A stretch of 64,000 nucleotides of DNA from Mycolicibacterium sp. P1-18 (GCF_008329535.1 NZ_NPKR01000003.1:558001-622000); one strand, 5' to 3'; counted from the first letter of the stretch, positions 9,778 through 19,308 are shown. Program-made: numbers and translations. The notes: a model not told the origin generated them from the sequence alone.

Positions 9778-10575
9778 GTGGTGGGGATCTTCCTCATCGT
9801 GCCCACGGTCACCGTCGTCACCAGCGCGGTGATCGACGACGGCCGGTTCTCGCTCGCCCGGCTCAGCGCGCTGTTCTCCGAGACGGCGCTGACCGCGCTC
9901 GGCCGCAGCGTGTTCCTCTCCGGCAGCACCGCGGTGTTCGGTGCGGTGTTCGGGGCACTGCTGGCGTGGCTGATCGTGTCGAGGCCCGCATCGTCGATGA
10001 TCCGCCGCGGCGTCATCGCGCTGTGCAGTGTGCTGGCCCAATTCGGCGGTGTCGCATTGGCATTCGCGTTCCTCGCGACGATCGGGCTGAACGGGGTCCT
10101 GACGCTGTGGGTGCAGGAGCACCTCGGCTGGAATCTCGCCGGCTCCGGGTGGTTGTACGGGCTGCCGGGCCTGGTGCTGGTGTACACCTACTTCCAGATC
10201 CCGCTGATGGTCATCGTGTTCCTGCCGGCGCTGGAGGGGCTGCGGGAACAGTGGCGGGAAGCCGCCGTCAGCCTGGGCGCGTCGACCTGGCAGTACTGGC
10301 GGGAGGTCGCGGTGCCGCTGCTGACCCCGGCGTTCCTCGGTGCGTTGCTTCTGTTGTTCGCCAACGCCTTTGCCGCCTACGCGACCGCCGCGGCCTTGGT
10401 CAGCCAGGGCAGTCCGATCGTGCCGCTGTTGATTCGCGCCGCGCTCACCAGCGAGGTGGTACTCGGTCAGTCGGGCTTCGCGTACGCCTTGGCACTGGAG
10501 ATGATCGTCGTGGTGGCCCTGGTGATGGGCGCCTACAGCCTGCTGGTGCGGCGGACGTCCCGGTGGTTGCGATGA
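9778..10575 (+). CDS. ABC transporter permease (PotB-like), start uncertain
   Basis: 265 aa from GTG 9778. An inner-membrane permease with about six membrane segments and the EAA loop (EGLREQWREAAVSLGAS) that docks the ATPase. The frame continues upstream with a family-like N-terminus (RSRLVDSLPLLPFFAVV) as far as CTG 9712, which overlaps the receptor's TGA, but contains no ATG, GTG or TTG between the in-frame stop at 9664 and 9778. Starting at 9778 clips the first membrane helix, so a rare start codon or a sequence error is likely. Confidence 0.85.
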   Translation: MVGIFLIVPTVTVVTSAVIDDGRFSLARLSALFSETALTALGRSVFLSGSTAVFGAVFGALLAWLIVSRPASSMIRRGVIALCSVLAQFGGVALAFAFLATIGLNGVLTLWVQEHLGWNLAGSGWLYGLPGLVLVYTYFQIPLMVIVFLPALEGLREQWREAAVSLGASTWQYWREVAVPLLTPAFLGALLLLFANAFAAYATAAALVSQGSPIVPLLIRAALTSEVVLGQSGFAYALALEMIVVVALVMGAYSLLVRRTSRWLR

Positions 10576-10585
10576 GGTGGCTGCG

Positions 10586-11347
10586 ATGAGCACGCGGGTG
10601 GCCAAGGGTGCGCTGTGGGTCGTGTTCGGGTTGTTCTTCCTCTTCCCGCTGTACGCGATGGCGGACTTCTCGACGCGCAACCTGCTCAGCGGTGGGCGGA
10701 CGATGGCGGCCTGGGCCAACCTGGTCACCGACGAGGCGCTCTACCAGTCGATCATCACGTCGCTTCTGCTTGCGGTGCTGACCGTGGTGGTGATGCTGAT
10801 CCTGTTGGTGCCGACCATGATCTGGGTCCGGCTGCGCACGCCGTGGGCCAAGGGCGCCGTGGAGTTCCTGTGCCTGTTGCCGCTCACCATCCCGGCGCTG
10901 GTGGTCGTCGTCGGACTCAAGAACGTCTACCTGTGGGTGACGTACTTCTTCGGAGAGTCCGCGCTGACGCTGACCTTCGTCTACGTCGTGGTGGTGCTGC
11001 CATTCTCGTACCGGTCGATCGACGCGGCGCTGTCGGCGATCGACCTCGGCACCCTGTCCGAGGCGGCGCGGTCGCTGGGGGCGGGGTGGGCCACCACGAT
11101 CGCCCGCGTCGTCGTCCCCAACATCTGGTCGGGTGTGCTGTCCGCGGCGTTCATCTCGGTGGCCGTCGTCCTCGGCGAGTACACCATCGCGTCACTGTCC
11201 GGCTATCAGACGCTGCCCATCCAGATCGTCGCGCTCGGCAAGACCGACGGGCCCACCTCGGTGGCGGCCTCGTTGGCGACGCTGCTGTTCGGTTTCGTTC
11301 TGCTACTCGTACTTTCACTGGTCACCCGACGGAGGCGTCACGCATGA
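10586..11347 (+). CDS. ABC transporter permease (PotC-like)
   Basis: 253 aa from ATG 10586, preceded by GAGGTGG 5 nt upstream; GTG 10577 is an alternative. Second membrane subunit with about six helices and an EAA-type loop (LSEAARSLGAGWATTIARVV). It starts 10 nt after the first permease stops and ends inside the ATGA that starts the ATPase, so all three are translationally coupled. Confidence 0.9.
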   Translation: MSTRVAKGALWVVFGLFFLFPLYAMADFSTRNLLSGGRTMAAWANLVTDEALYQSIITSLLLAVLTVVVMLILLVPTMIWVRLRTPWAKGAVEFLCLLPLTIPALVVVVGLKNVYLWVTYFFGESALTLTFVYVVVVLPFSYRSIDAALSAIDLGTLSEAARSLGAGWATTIARVVVPNIWSGVLSAAFISVAVVLGEYTIASLSGYQTLPIQIVALGKTDGPTSVAASLATLLFGFVLLLVLSLVTRRRRHA

Positions 11348-12396
11348 GCACCACTGGCGGGGTTGCGGTCGAACTGACCGACCTCACCCGAACCTATGGC
11401 AGCGTGAAGGCGCTCGACGGGTTGAACCTGAAGATGGAGCCCGGCGAGTTCATCGCGCTGCTCGGCCCGTCGGGATGTGGCAAGACCACCGCGCTGCGCA
11501 TTCTCGCCGGCCTCGACAAGGCCACGTCCGGCACGGTCACCGTCGACGGCCGCGACCTGACCGCGGTGCCCGCGAACAAGCGGGACATGGGGATGGTGTT
11601 CCAGGCCTACAGCCTCTTTCCGCATCTCACCGCCTCGGAGAACGTCCAGTTCGGGCTCAAGATGCGAGGCAGCGCCAAGGGCGAAAGAGCCACGCGGGCA
11701 GCCGAGATGCTCGACCTGGTCGGTTTGTCCGAGCACACCCACAAGTACGCCTCGGAGATGTCGGGCGGTCAGCAGCAGCGCGTGGCGTTGGCCCGCGCGC
11801 TGGCGATCCGGCCACGGGTGCTGCTGCTCGACGAACCGCTGTCGGCGCTCGACGCGAAGGTGCGTACCCAGCTCCGCGACGAGATCCGCCGCGTGCAACT
11901 CGAGGTCGGGACGACGACGCTGTTCGTCACCCACGACCAGGAGGAGGCCCTCGCCGTCGCCGACCGGGTGGGCGTGATGAGCAAGGGCCGCCTCGAGCAG
12001 CTCGCCCCGCCCGCGGAGGTCTACGCCAACCCCGCCACCCCGTTCGTCGCCGAGTTCGTGGGCCTGAACAATCAAGTGCCGGCGGACGTCTCGGATGGGC
12101 GGGCCACGGTGTTCGGCTCGCGACTGCCGACGCTGGCCGGGTCGATCGGCTCGGGGTCGGGGACGGCGTTGGTGCGGCCCGAGTCCGTCACCGTCACCGC
12201 CGACGAGTCCGGCACGGCGACGGTCCGGTCGGTGGCCTTCCTCGGGCCCATCTCGCGGGTGTACGTCGAACTGCCCGACGGCGCCGTCGTGCACGCCCAG
12301 CTGAGCAGCTCACAGGCCAGGGAGTTCGCCCCCGGCCAGCGGGTGGCGGTGGGCGTCGCGCCCACCTACGTGCTGGTCGTGCCCGCCGCGCGCTGA
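11344..12396 (+). CDS. ABC transporter ATP-binding protein (PotA/FbpC type)
   Basis: 350 aa from ATG 11344, a 4-nt overlap with the permease. Nucleotide-binding domain: Walker A GPSGCGKTT (41-49), signature MSGGQQQR (139-146), Walker B LLLDEP (160-165), switch His197. The C-terminal 100 residues form a TOBE-type regulatory domain. It energises the importer encoded upstream. Its last 87 nt overlap the end of the convergent LysA-like gene. Confidence 0.95.
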   Translation: MSTTGGVAVELTDLTRTYGSVKALDGLNLKMEPGEFIALLGPSGCGKTTALRILAGLDKATSGTVTVDGRDLTAVPANKRDMGMVFQAYSLFPHLTASENVQFGLKMRGSAKGERATRAAEMLDLVGLSEHTHKYASEMSGGQQQRVALARALAIRPRVLLLDEPLSALDAKVRTQLRDEIRRVQLEVGTTTLFVTHDQEEALAVADRVGVMSKGRLEQLAPPAEVYANPATPFVAEFVGLNNQVPADVSDGRATVFGSRLPTLAGSIGSGSGTALVRPESVTVTADESGTATVRSVAFLGPISRVYVELPDGAVVHAQLSSSQAREFAPGQRVAVGVAPTYVLVVPAAR

Positions 12397-13539
12397 ATAG
12401 CCGAGGTCGCGCGACAGCACCTCGTCGAGCCGCAGCCGGCGGGTCAGCGGGGTCGTGACGCCGTCGCGCACGGCGACGACGGGCGCGTCGTCGCCGGCAT
12501 GGCAGCGGGCGACGGCGAGGACGTCACCGGGGTGAACGTCGCACGGCAGCAGGACGTCTCGCGCGATCTCCACCTCGCCCACCGTCACGGTGACGCGCTC
12601 GGCGGTGGACAAGGGATGCCGGTTCGCCAGCGCTACGATGCCGCCGCCGGGGATCGTCCCACCGGCGTCGAGGACGAGGATTCGGGGTGCGCCCACCGGC
12701 GAGATCACCGACGCCACCCGGTATGCGGTGACACCGGCGAGATCCAAGGCACTGCAAGGTGATTCGACGACGACCCGCGGACGCGCCAGCCGGGTGGCCG
12801 CACACGCCGCGTCCAGGGCGTCGTCGACCATCGCGGTCGCGGGAGCCGAGTCGAACGCGAGGTTCACCTCGGTGAGGAACCTCCCGTGGTTGCGCCGCGT
12901 CGCCCGCATTGCCGAGAACAATTGGTGCAGCGACGATTCCACGTCGTCACCGGGCCGGCAGTGGAAGCCGACGAGGTCCAGCGCCGGTTCGTGCAGCACC
13001 CGGTCGACGACCGCCGGATCCGGCGATCCGTCCGGTGCACCGATCAGCACCCGCTGTCGGCCCACCGTTCGGCCGCAGAGGTAGGCGACGTCCATGGTGG
13101 AGTCGACGACCAGCCGGCCCGGTCGCACCGCGGCGCCAGCCACGAGGTCGTCGTGGGACAGGCCGCGGGCGTGCACGACCATGCGTGCGGGCTCGACGCC
13201 GGCGGCGCGCGCCGCGGCGAGGTCGGCACCGGACCGGATCGCCAGGCCGACGCCCTCGTCGTCGATCCAGCGCATGACGGTGGTCGGCAAGGACCTGGCC
13301 GCCAGCACGGGCACCAGATCGCCGGCGCCGGCATGCTGGGCGCGCAGTCGACGGCGTAGCTCGGCCTCGTCGAGAATGTATGTCGGAGTGCCGAATTGGG
13401 CGGCGACGTCGGTGATCGCCACGCCGCCGACACACAGCCGGCCCAGTTCGTCGACGACGGCGCTCCGCGGCCACAGGTCGGCGCAGATGCGTTGGGCGGC
13501 GGCGCGCCGCAGCGAGGGCAGATGATCGAGCAGGGTCAC
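12310..13539 (-). CDS. Diaminopimelate decarboxylase-like protein lacking PLP-site motifs (probable pseudoenzyme)
   Basis: 409 aa, GTG start. Overall order matches fold-type III PLP decarboxylases (LysA): barrel N-terminus (FGTPTYILDEAELRRRL), then the C-terminal beta domain. The signature sites are altered. The Lys-bearing Y-A-x-K-A-N region reads VPVLAARSLP with no Lys. The H-x-G-S loop reads FHCRPGDD. The glycine-rich phosphate loop reads VNLAFDSAPA, and E-P-G-R reads ESPCSA. PLP binding and catalysis are therefore doubtful. It lies next to pyrE. The last 30 or so residues run through the 3' end of the opposing ATPase gene. Confidence 0.75.
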   Translation of the reverse strand: MTLLDHLPSLRRAAAQRICADLWPRSAVVDELGRLCVGGVAITDVAAQFGTPTYILDEAELRRRLRAQHAGAGDLVPVLAARSLPTTVMRWIDDEGVGLAIRSGADLAAARAAGVEPARMVVHARGLSHDDLVAGAAVRPGRLVVDSTMDVAYLCGRTVGRQRVLIGAPDGSPDPAVVDRVLHEPALDLVGFHCRPGDDVESSLHQLFSAMRATRRNHGRFLTEVNLAFDSAPATAMVDDALDAACAATRLARPRVVVESPCSALDLAGVTAYRVASVISPVGAPRILVLDAGGTIPGGGIVALANRHPLSTAERVTVTVGEVEIARDVLLPCDVHPGDVLAVARCHAGDDAPVVAVRDGVTTPLTRRLRLDEVLSRDLGYSARGGHDQHVGGRDAHRHPLAGGELPGL

Positions 13540-13575
13540 CGCTTCACGATGCGCGCGCCAACCCGCCGTCGGCGA

Positions 13576-13620
13576 GCATCTTTACGGCATCTCGACGCCG
13601 ACTGCACGCATCTTTGCGGC
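13576..13620. repeat. Pair of 13-bp direct repeats
   Basis: GCATCTTTACGGC (13576-13588) and GCATCTTTGCGGC (13608-13620) match at 12 of 13 positions, 32 bp apart, in the 124-bp space just upstream of the LysA-like gene start. Same-phase placement (about three helical turns) suggests paired regulator sites; no regulator is known to me. Confidence 0.4.
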
Positions 13621-13663
13621 CTCTCCCGGGCGATGCGTACGTCAAGCGTGCGGTCGGCGGGGG

Positions 13664-14233
13664 TCAGACGTCCTTGACCGGCTCGATGCCCAGGTCGCGG
13701 TAGGTGACCAGCGCCGCGAACGGCACCTTGCGACGGGCGAAGCGTCCCGCCGCCACGTCGCCGCGGTCGACCATCGGGATGACGCCGCTGACGACGGCAC
13801 CCGCCGCGACGACCCGGTCGAACGCGATCTCGGTGGAGCCACCGGTGCTGATCACGTCGTCGACCAGCAGGACGCGCATGCCCGGTTCGATGCGGGTGCC
13901 CTCGATCCACTGTTCGCGGCCGCGCTGCTTCTGCTCCTTGCGCACCGAGAACCACGCCTTGCCGGTCACCATCGCGATGCCGTGCGCGAGCGGGTCGGCG
14001 CCCATCGTCAGGCCGCCGACGGCGTCGTACTCGATGCCGGTCTGCACGGCCAGGTCGGCGACCGCGCGGCTGACGACGGTCAGTCGCTCACCGGTGTCGA
14101 TGGCGTACTTGCCGTCGATGTAGTCGTGGCTGAGTTGACCACTGGCCAGCTTGAACGGCTCCTCGCGGCGTTCGTAGCCACGGGTGCGGATCAGGTCGAA
14201 GGCGGCTTGCCAGGTCTCGGGGCGCTCGGACAC
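13664..14233 (-). CDS. pyrE: Orotate phosphoribosyltransferase-like protein
   Basis: 189 aa, GTG start. Has the PRPP-binding motif VLLVDDVISTGGST (121-134) and the N-terminal FKLASGQLSHDYIDGK segment typical of orotate phosphoribosyltransferases, which join orotate and PRPP to give OMP in pyrimidine synthesis. No other pyrimidine gene is adjacent, and mycobacteria can carry more than one PyrE-like protein, so a salvage role on another base is possible. Confidence 0.85.
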   Translation of the reverse strand: MSERPETWQAAFDLIRTRGYERREEPFKLASGQLSHDYIDGKYAIDTGERLTVVSRAVADLAVQTGIEYDAVGGLTMGADPLAHGIAMVTGKAWFSVRKEQKQRGREQWIEGTRIEPGMRVLLVDDVISTGGSTEIAFDRVVAAGAVVSGVIPMVDRGDVAAGRFARRKVPFAALVTYRDLGIEPVKDV

Positions 14234-14257
14234 GCAGTGATCGTATGGCAGGGCGGA

Positions 14258-15070
14258 TCAGCCCGCGCGCGCCCGCCGCGTCAGTTCGACCGTCGCTGCC
14301 CGCAGTTGGTCGGCGGAGTCGAGGCGTTCGGCGAAGCCGACGCGCGGATAGGCCACGCCGCGCTCGGTGCTCACCTTGAGGTCCAACCCGTAGCGGTCGA
14401 CGCCGGTGCAGGTGGCCGCCGTGGTGTCCGGGTAGCCGCCGAGCGTCCTGGCCATCGCGGCCAGCGCCTCGGCGTGGTCGGCGTTGAGGTGCTCGACGGC
14501 ACCGGCGGCGACGGCCAGCACCGGGTCGGGTTCGGCCGTGGCGTAGTCGGGCCCGGCGGCGGAGTCCATCCGCCCGTACCCGCCGACCCAGCGCACCCGG
14601 TCGACGCGCAGCACCCACAGCGTGAAGTCGCTGTAGTCGACGTAGTACTTCGCCGCGGGAACGGCGTCGAGGTGCGCCTGGCGGGCGGCGGCCACTTCGT
14701 CCCCGGCGGGCCGCTCGACGACGCCGGCCAGCGTGATCCGCGAGTTGGCGAGTGGATCGGTGTCGGTGGCCGCGGCAACGATGGCGATGCTGGCCCGCGG
14801 ATCGCCGGCCAGGTTGCGACCGTGCTCGGCGAGGTTGGAGACGCACAGCACCGGCGCGCCACCCAGCAGCCCGTAGGTGACGAACGAGGCCCACGGGTCG
14901 CCGGTCGCCGTGAGCGAGGCCAGGGTGCCGGTGTTCGTGGACGCCGCGATCGTGCGGGCCTCCTCGGCGGCCGACGGTCGGGTGGTGTTCACCGCCGCGG
15001 CCAGGGGAGGCGGAATCGAGGGGGCGTCGCCAGGGTCGCCATGGTCGCGCAAGATCTCACCGGATGCCAC
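14258..15070 (-). CDS. HugZ-like heme/flavin-type protein with DUF2470 domain
   Basis: 270 aa, GTG start. An N-terminal PPOX split-barrel domain (TGTLASLTATGDPWASFVTY; GDPRASIAIV) is joined to a C-terminal DUF2470 helical domain (about 180-260; VEHLNADHAEALAAMARTLGG). This two-domain layout is that of HugZ-type heme oxygenases and related proteins. Heme binding is inferred from the family. It lies 24 nt upstream of pyrE on the same strand and may be cotranscribed. Confidence 0.85.
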   Translation of the reverse strand: MASGEILRDHGDPGDAPSIPPPLAAAVNTTRPSAAEEARTIAASTNTGTLASLTATGDPWASFVTYGLLGGAPVLCVSNLAEHGRNLAGDPRASIAIVAAATDTDPLANSRITLAGVVERPAGDEVAAARQAHLDAVPAAKYYVDYSDFTLWVLRVDRVRWVGGYGRMDSAAGPDYATAEPDPVLAVAAGAVEHLNADHAEALAAMARTLGGYPDTTAATCTGVDRYGLDLKVSTERGVAYPRVGFAERLDSADQLRAATVELTRRARAG

Positions 15071-15167
15071 GTCCGAACCCTACCGCCGCGCCGGTCGGGG
15101 TTTGCCGACGAGGCAGTGCCGCTGGTTCGCTGGCGACGGTCGGGCACGGAAAGGTCGACGTCACAGC

Positions 15168-15208
15168 TGTCTCGTGTGAGACAATCAGCTGGTGCTATTA
15201 CACCAGCT
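15168..15208. promoter_or_regulatory. Two adjacent inverted repeats upstream of the secreted-protein/maltokinase operon
   Basis: TGTCTC-gtgt-GAGACA (15168-15183) is followed by AGCTGGTG-ctatta-CACCAGCT (15187-15208). Both have perfect arms. They end 32 bp before GTG 15241. They could be tandem operators or a structured leader. Confidence 0.5.
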
Positions 15209-15240
15209 CAGACGTCAAATTTAGCTGAAACGAGAGGGTT

Positions 15241-16395
15241 GTGCCGAACCCTGTGCTCCGAGTGTCGCGGGCCGTCGCCGCGCTCATTGCAGCGTTGCTG
15301 ATGAGCTGCGTCGGCATGGGTGCGGCGGCCGCGGATCCCGACGACCCTGGCACGCCCACCGACCCCGGCACCGGTGGTGAGACGCCGCCCTCCAGCGAAC
15401 CCGAGCCGACGACGGGCATCCCCCCGACCGTGACGCCTGCGATCAGGCCGCCCAGCATCTTCGACATCCCGCAGACGATCGCCACGCAGCTGCGTGACAT
15501 GTTCGGCAAACCGCTGAGTATCTTCGGCAACGGCCGGGTGCCCGGCACCCTGACGGTGCCCGACGCCCCGACCTCGGGCGCGTCCACCGGAGGCAAGCGT
15601 GACCGGCCGTCGACCGGGAAGATCGAGGCGAAGCCCGACGTGGCGCCGCCGGAGGTCAGTCCGCCCGCGGCGCCCCGCCGCAGCACCGTCGAGGTCGCGC
15701 TCCCGTTCACGCCGCCGATCAGCGTCGAGGTGCCGTCCCTGCCCGTGCCCGGCTACGAGAACGTGCGGTGGTCGCTCAACCTGACCGACCCGTACGCGGC
15801 GTACACGTCGGTGGGCCAGACGTTGAACACCGTGAACTCGTTGCTGATGGACGCCTACGCGCCGTATGACCCGTTCCGGCCGCCGCCGCCTCCCGAGCCG
15901 ACGCCGGCTCCGACGTTCCGGATCATGGAGGAGGAGCCGTCCGTCGTCGACGTGGACGGCACCGGCGGCGCGGTCCCGGTGGCGGGCGGATCCTCGGGTC
16001 TGCCCGTGCTGCAGGCGCCGGTGGTGGTGCCGCAGATCCGCGTCCCGACGCCGCGTCCGATCACCGGGTCGCCCCCCGCGACGGCGCCCCGGGTGCTCGT
16101 GGCGGGTTCGGCCGGCGTGCGGGCGCCCGCGGTGAAGGGTTCGGTGGCGCAGACCGGTTCCATCCCGACCGACCGACTGCCACCGGCGTCCGCGTCGTCG
16201 GCGTCGGCCGCGTCCGCCCCGCGGCAGGGTTACCCGCGGTACCTGCGGACGGCCCGCGCCAGCGAGTTGGCGATGGTCGCGGTCCCGGGACTCGCCGGGC
16301 TGCTGGCCGTCACGTTCAGCGGCGGGGTGATCGGCTACCGGCAGGCCAATTCCGGGCGCTACCTGCGCACAGACGCCGCCCGCTTCCTGACGTGA
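15241..16395 (+). CDS. Secreted Pro-rich protein with C-terminal membrane helix
   Basis: 384 aa, GTG start. A signal peptide (about 1-31, ending AAAAADP) is followed by an acidic Pro/Thr region, a middle segment rich in Pro and Val, an Ala/Ser stretch and a hydrophobic helix near 341-364 with a short basic tail. It would sit outside the membrane, anchored at its C-terminus. No known domain recognised. It ends in a GTGA overlap with the next membrane protein, which is itself coupled to maltokinase. Confidence 0.75.
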   Translation: MPNPVLRVSRAVAALIAALLMSCVGMGAAAADPDDPGTPTDPGTGGETPPSSEPEPTTGIPPTVTPAIRPPSIFDIPQTIATQLRDMFGKPLSIFGNGRVPGTLTVPDAPTSGASTGGKRDRPSTGKIEAKPDVAPPEVSPPAAPRRSTVEVALPFTPPISVEVPSLPVPGYENVRWSLNLTDPYAAYTSVGQTLNTVNSLLMDAYAPYDPFRPPPPPEPTPAPTFRIMEEEPSVVDVDGTGGAVPVAGGSSGLPVLQAPVVVPQIRVPTPRPITGSPPATAPRVLVAGSAGVRAPAVKGSVAQTGSIPTDRLPPASASSASAASAPRQGYPRYLRTARASELAMVAVPGLAGLLAVTFSGGVIGYRQANSGRYLRTDAARFLT

Positions 16396-16925
16396 CTTCG
16401 ACCGTCGTCGACCCGGGCGGGGTCGAGTGGAGCGTGCGGCGGCGCTGGTACCCGTGGCGCCGGGCACTGTCGCTGCGTGACCTGTGGTCCTCGGCCTCCG
16501 GTGCGGACGAGCCGGAGCCGGAGACGGCCGACGAGGAGTCCGCCGCCCTGCCGAAGAACTTCCTCGTGACGGCGTTGCTCCTCGTGGTGGCCGCGATCGT
16601 GTGGGTCGGCTACGGCCTCGGCAAGTTGCTCTTCTACACCGCGGTGGTGGCGCTGTTCCTCATCGGTTCCGTGCTCGAGCTGCTCGTAGCACTGGTGGTC
16701 ATGCCAATCATCCTGCTGCTCAGGGTGTTCGGGCGGGGCCGCTGGCCCGTCGAGATCGGTCGCCAGGGGAAGCACGTCCTGACGCGCCACGCCGAGGACT
16801 TCGCTGCGGCCGGCGACCTGCGCGACGAGTTGATCGCCGACATCGGCCGCGGCGTGCTGCCCGTCGTCGAGGCGGCGTCGTCGGCTGATTCAAGCGGACC
16901 GGCCGTGGGTAGCTTTGAAGACTGA
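16392..16925 (+). CDS. Small membrane protein of unknown function
   Basis: 177 aa, GTG start overlapping the previous stop by 4 nt. A basic Trp-rich N-terminus ([11 protein letters not shown]), an acidic segment, two adjacent membrane helices (about 57-105) and a soluble tail. Its TGA overlaps the maltokinase ATG by one base (TGATG), so the two are translationally coupled. No family recognised. Confidence 0.75.
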   Translation: MTSTVVDPGGVEWSVRRRWYPWRRALSLRDLWSSASGADEPEPETADEESAALPKNFLVTALLLVVAAIVWVGYGLGKLLFYTAVVALFLIGSVLELLVALVVMPIILLLRVFGRGRWPVEIGRQGKHVLTRHAEDFAAAGDLRDELIADIGRGVLPVVEAASSADSSGPAVGSFED

Positions 16926-18223
16926 TGACTGAGGCGACGAACCTTCCATTCGACCAGTGGCTTCCGACCCAGCGTTGGTACGCGGGACGCGGCCGCCAAC
17001 TCTCCGAGGTGCGGGCGGGCGAGGTGGTCCCGCTGCGGGGCGATCTGGACCTGGTGCTGCTCGACGTCGAGTTCGGCGACGGCACGTCCCACCGCTACCA
17101 GCAGCTGGTCCGCTGGGACGGCGGGGCCGACGAGCCTGGCAAGGCGACCATCGGCACCTCCGGCGTCCACACCGGCTACGACGCGCTGTACGACCCCGAC
17201 GCAGCCAAGTTCCTGCTGACGCTGGTGGACGAGTCCGCCACCGTCGGGCCGCTGCGCTTCCTGAAGGAGCCGGGCGCCGAACTGCCGCTGCACCTCGACG
17301 GGCGGGTGATCGGCGCCGAACAGAGCAACACCAGCGTGGTCTTCGGCGACGCCGCGATGTTCAAGGTGTTCCGTCGCGTCACCCCCGGGGTCAACCCCGA
17401 CATCGAACTGAACCGCGAACTGGCCCGCGCGGGCAACCCGCACGTCGCGCGGTTGCTCGGATCGTTCGAGACCACCTTCGGCGGGGAGTCGTACTCGCTG
17501 GGCATGGTCACCGAGTTCGCCGCGAATTCGTCCGAGGGCTGGGACATGGCCACCGCCAGCACCCGGGACCTGGCCGCCGGCGGCGCCGACTTCGCCGAGG
17601 AGTCCCACCGGCTGGGGGAGGCCGTCGCCTCCGTGCACCGAACGCTGGCCACGACCCTGGGCACCGAGCAGCAGCCGTTCCCCCTCGACGCGCTGCTGGA
17701 GCGCTTGGGCTCCGTCGCCGCGATGGTGCCCGCCGTCGAGCAGTACCGGGCCGCGATCGAGGAGCGGTACCGGGCACTGGCCGGGGAGTCGCAGACCGTC
17801 CAGCGCGTCCACGGCGACCTGCACCTGGGTCAGGTGCTGCGCACCCCGCAGCGGTGGTTGGTCATCGACTTCGAGGGTGAGCCGGGGCAACCGCTGGAGG
17901 AACGCCGTCGGCCGGATTCCGCGTTGCGCGACGTCGCGGGCGTGCTGCGGTCCTACGAGTACGCGGCCTACCAGCGGTTGGTCGACGGGTCCGAGAGGGA
18001 CGACGAGCTGGCCGCCAAGGCCGCCGCCTGGGTGGACCGCAACTGCGCGGCATTCTGCGACGGATACGCCGCCGCGGCGGGAACCGACCCGCGGGACTCC
18101 GGCGGAACGTTGGCCGCCTACGAACTCGACAAGGCGGTCTACGAGGCCGGCTACGAGGCGCGGTACCGCCCGGACTGGCTGCCCATCCCGATGGCGTCGA
18201 TCGCCCGCCTGGTGGGCGGCTAG
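16925..18223 (+). CDS. mak: Maltokinase
   Basis: 432 aa, close to the usual length for mycobacterial maltokinase. It phosphorylates maltose with ATP to maltose-1-phosphate for the GlgE alpha-glucan pathway. The kinase-like catalytic loop VHGDLHLGQ lies at 295-303 (Asp298) and the metal-binding DFEG at 315-318. The N-terminal cap ([14 protein letters not shown]) is characteristic. In M. tuberculosis the partner treS precedes mak; here the upstream genes are instead a secreted and a membrane protein, and no treS is seen. Confidence 0.95.
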   Translation: MTEATNLPFDQWLPTQRWYAGRGRQLSEVRAGEVVPLRGDLDLVLLDVEFGDGTSHRYQQLVRWDGGADEPGKATIGTSGVHTGYDALYDPDAAKFLLTLVDESATVGPLRFLKEPGAELPLHLDGRVIGAEQSNTSVVFGDAAMFKVFRRVTPGVNPDIELNRELARAGNPHVARLLGSFETTFGGESYSLGMVTEFAANSSEGWDMATASTRDLAAGGADFAEESHRLGEAVASVHRTLATTLGTEQQPFPLDALLERLGSVAAMVPAVEQYRAAIEERYRALAGESQTVQRVHGDLHLGQVLRTPQRWLVIDFEGEPGQPLEERRRPDSALRDVAGVLRSYEYAAYQRLVDGSERDDELAAKAAAWVDRNCAAFCDGYAAAAGTDPRDSGGTLAAYELDKAVYEAGYEARYRPDWLPIPMASIARLVGG

Positions 18224-19308
18224 GCGAGCGCCGCCACGGCGCCCTGCGCCGGCTTGGGCGTCCAGTCCGACCGGTACAGCCCGAAGGTGTCGTCGGGATT
18301 GCCGCTGCCGGTGTTGCGGTCGCGGGTGGTGTAGACGTAGGCCGGTCCCGCGTAGGGCAGCGTGCGCCACTTGGTCAGGAAGTCCGTCAGGTACGCCGCC
18401 TGGGTGCCCTCGTCGACGCTGGAGGTCGGCTCGCCGTACTCGGTGGCCCAGATCTTCTTTCCGCCGTCGCCGTTGGACGCCATCCGGTCGTGGATCGCGC
18501 CGAGTTGCAGGAGCGGCGAGTTCGGCAGGTTGCCGCCTGCGGAGAACATCGTCGTGTACTGGTACGGGTGGTAGGACAGCGCGTCGAAGGAGCCCTTCGC
18601 GCCGGCGGCGTACATCTGCTCGACGAACGTCACCGGGTCCATCGTCAGCGCGAAGAACGACACCACCGCGCCGACGACGCCGCCCACGACGAGCGCCGAC
18701 GGGTCGGCGCCCTTGATCTTGGGGTACGCCGCCTTGAGCAGGTCGGCGTACACCGCCGGTTCGGGCCCCTGGGGTCCCGACGTCCACGACGTCGCGGCGT
18801 TGGGTTCGTTCCAGATCTCGTAGGCGCCGACGCGCCCACGGAAGTGGCTGGCCGCCGCGGCGGCGAAGTCGCCGTACGTGCCGGCCGAGGCGGGCGGGCT
18901 GGAGACGGCGGGCAGTCCGGGCGCCACGGCCCACCCGGGCGAGGAGACCAGTGTGCCGAGCACCGACATGCCGCGGGCGTTGGCGGCGTTGACGATGAGA
19001 TCGGTCTGGCCGAAGTCGAACTGTCCGGGGTTGGGCTCCATGCCCGCCCACGGCATCATCACGCGCACGTTGCGGACGCCGGTGGCCGTCATCAGGTCGA
19101 AGGTCCGGTTCACGTCGTCCGGCGACATGCCGTAGATGTCGGAGTCGGAGATGCCGACCGTGCGTGACGAGGTGTTGATGGACGCCGTCTCGACGAACGG
19201 GATGGTCCGCGGCGTGGGTTGCCACGCGGTCGCGGCGGTCGCCGACACTGCGGCGACGGTCGCCATCGCAGCGACGATCTTCAAGACGTTGCGCACACTA
19301 TCCCCCAT
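18220..19308 (-). CDS. Secreted glycoside hydrolase (clan A, GH5/GH39-like)
   Basis: 362 aa. N-terminal signal peptide (about 1-28), then a TIM-barrel. The acid/base Glu168 lies in YEIWNEPN and the likely nucleophile Glu290 in WATEYGEPT, as expected for clan GH-A retaining enzymes; SYHPY before it also fits. It should act on a polysaccharide outside the cell. The substrate cannot be told. It is convergent with maltokinase, overlapping by 4 nt. Confidence 0.88.
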   Translation of the reverse strand: MGDSVRNVLKIVAAMATVAAVSATAATAWQPTPRTIPFVETASINTSSRTVGISDSDIYGMSPDDVNRTFDLMTATGVRNVRVMMPWAGMEPNPGQFDFGQTDLIVNAANARGMSVLGTLVSSPGWAVAPGLPAVSSPPASAGTYGDFAAAAASHFRGRVGAYEIWNEPNAATSWTSGPQGPEPAVYADLLKAAYPKIKGADPSALVVGGVVGAVVSFFALTMDPVTFVEQMYAAGAKGSFDALSYHPYQYTTMFSAGGNLPNSPLLQLGAIHDRMASNGDGGKKIWATEYGEPTSSVDEGTQAAYLTDFLTKWRTLPYAGPAYVYTTRDRNTGSGNPDDTFGLYRSDWTPKPAQGAVAALA

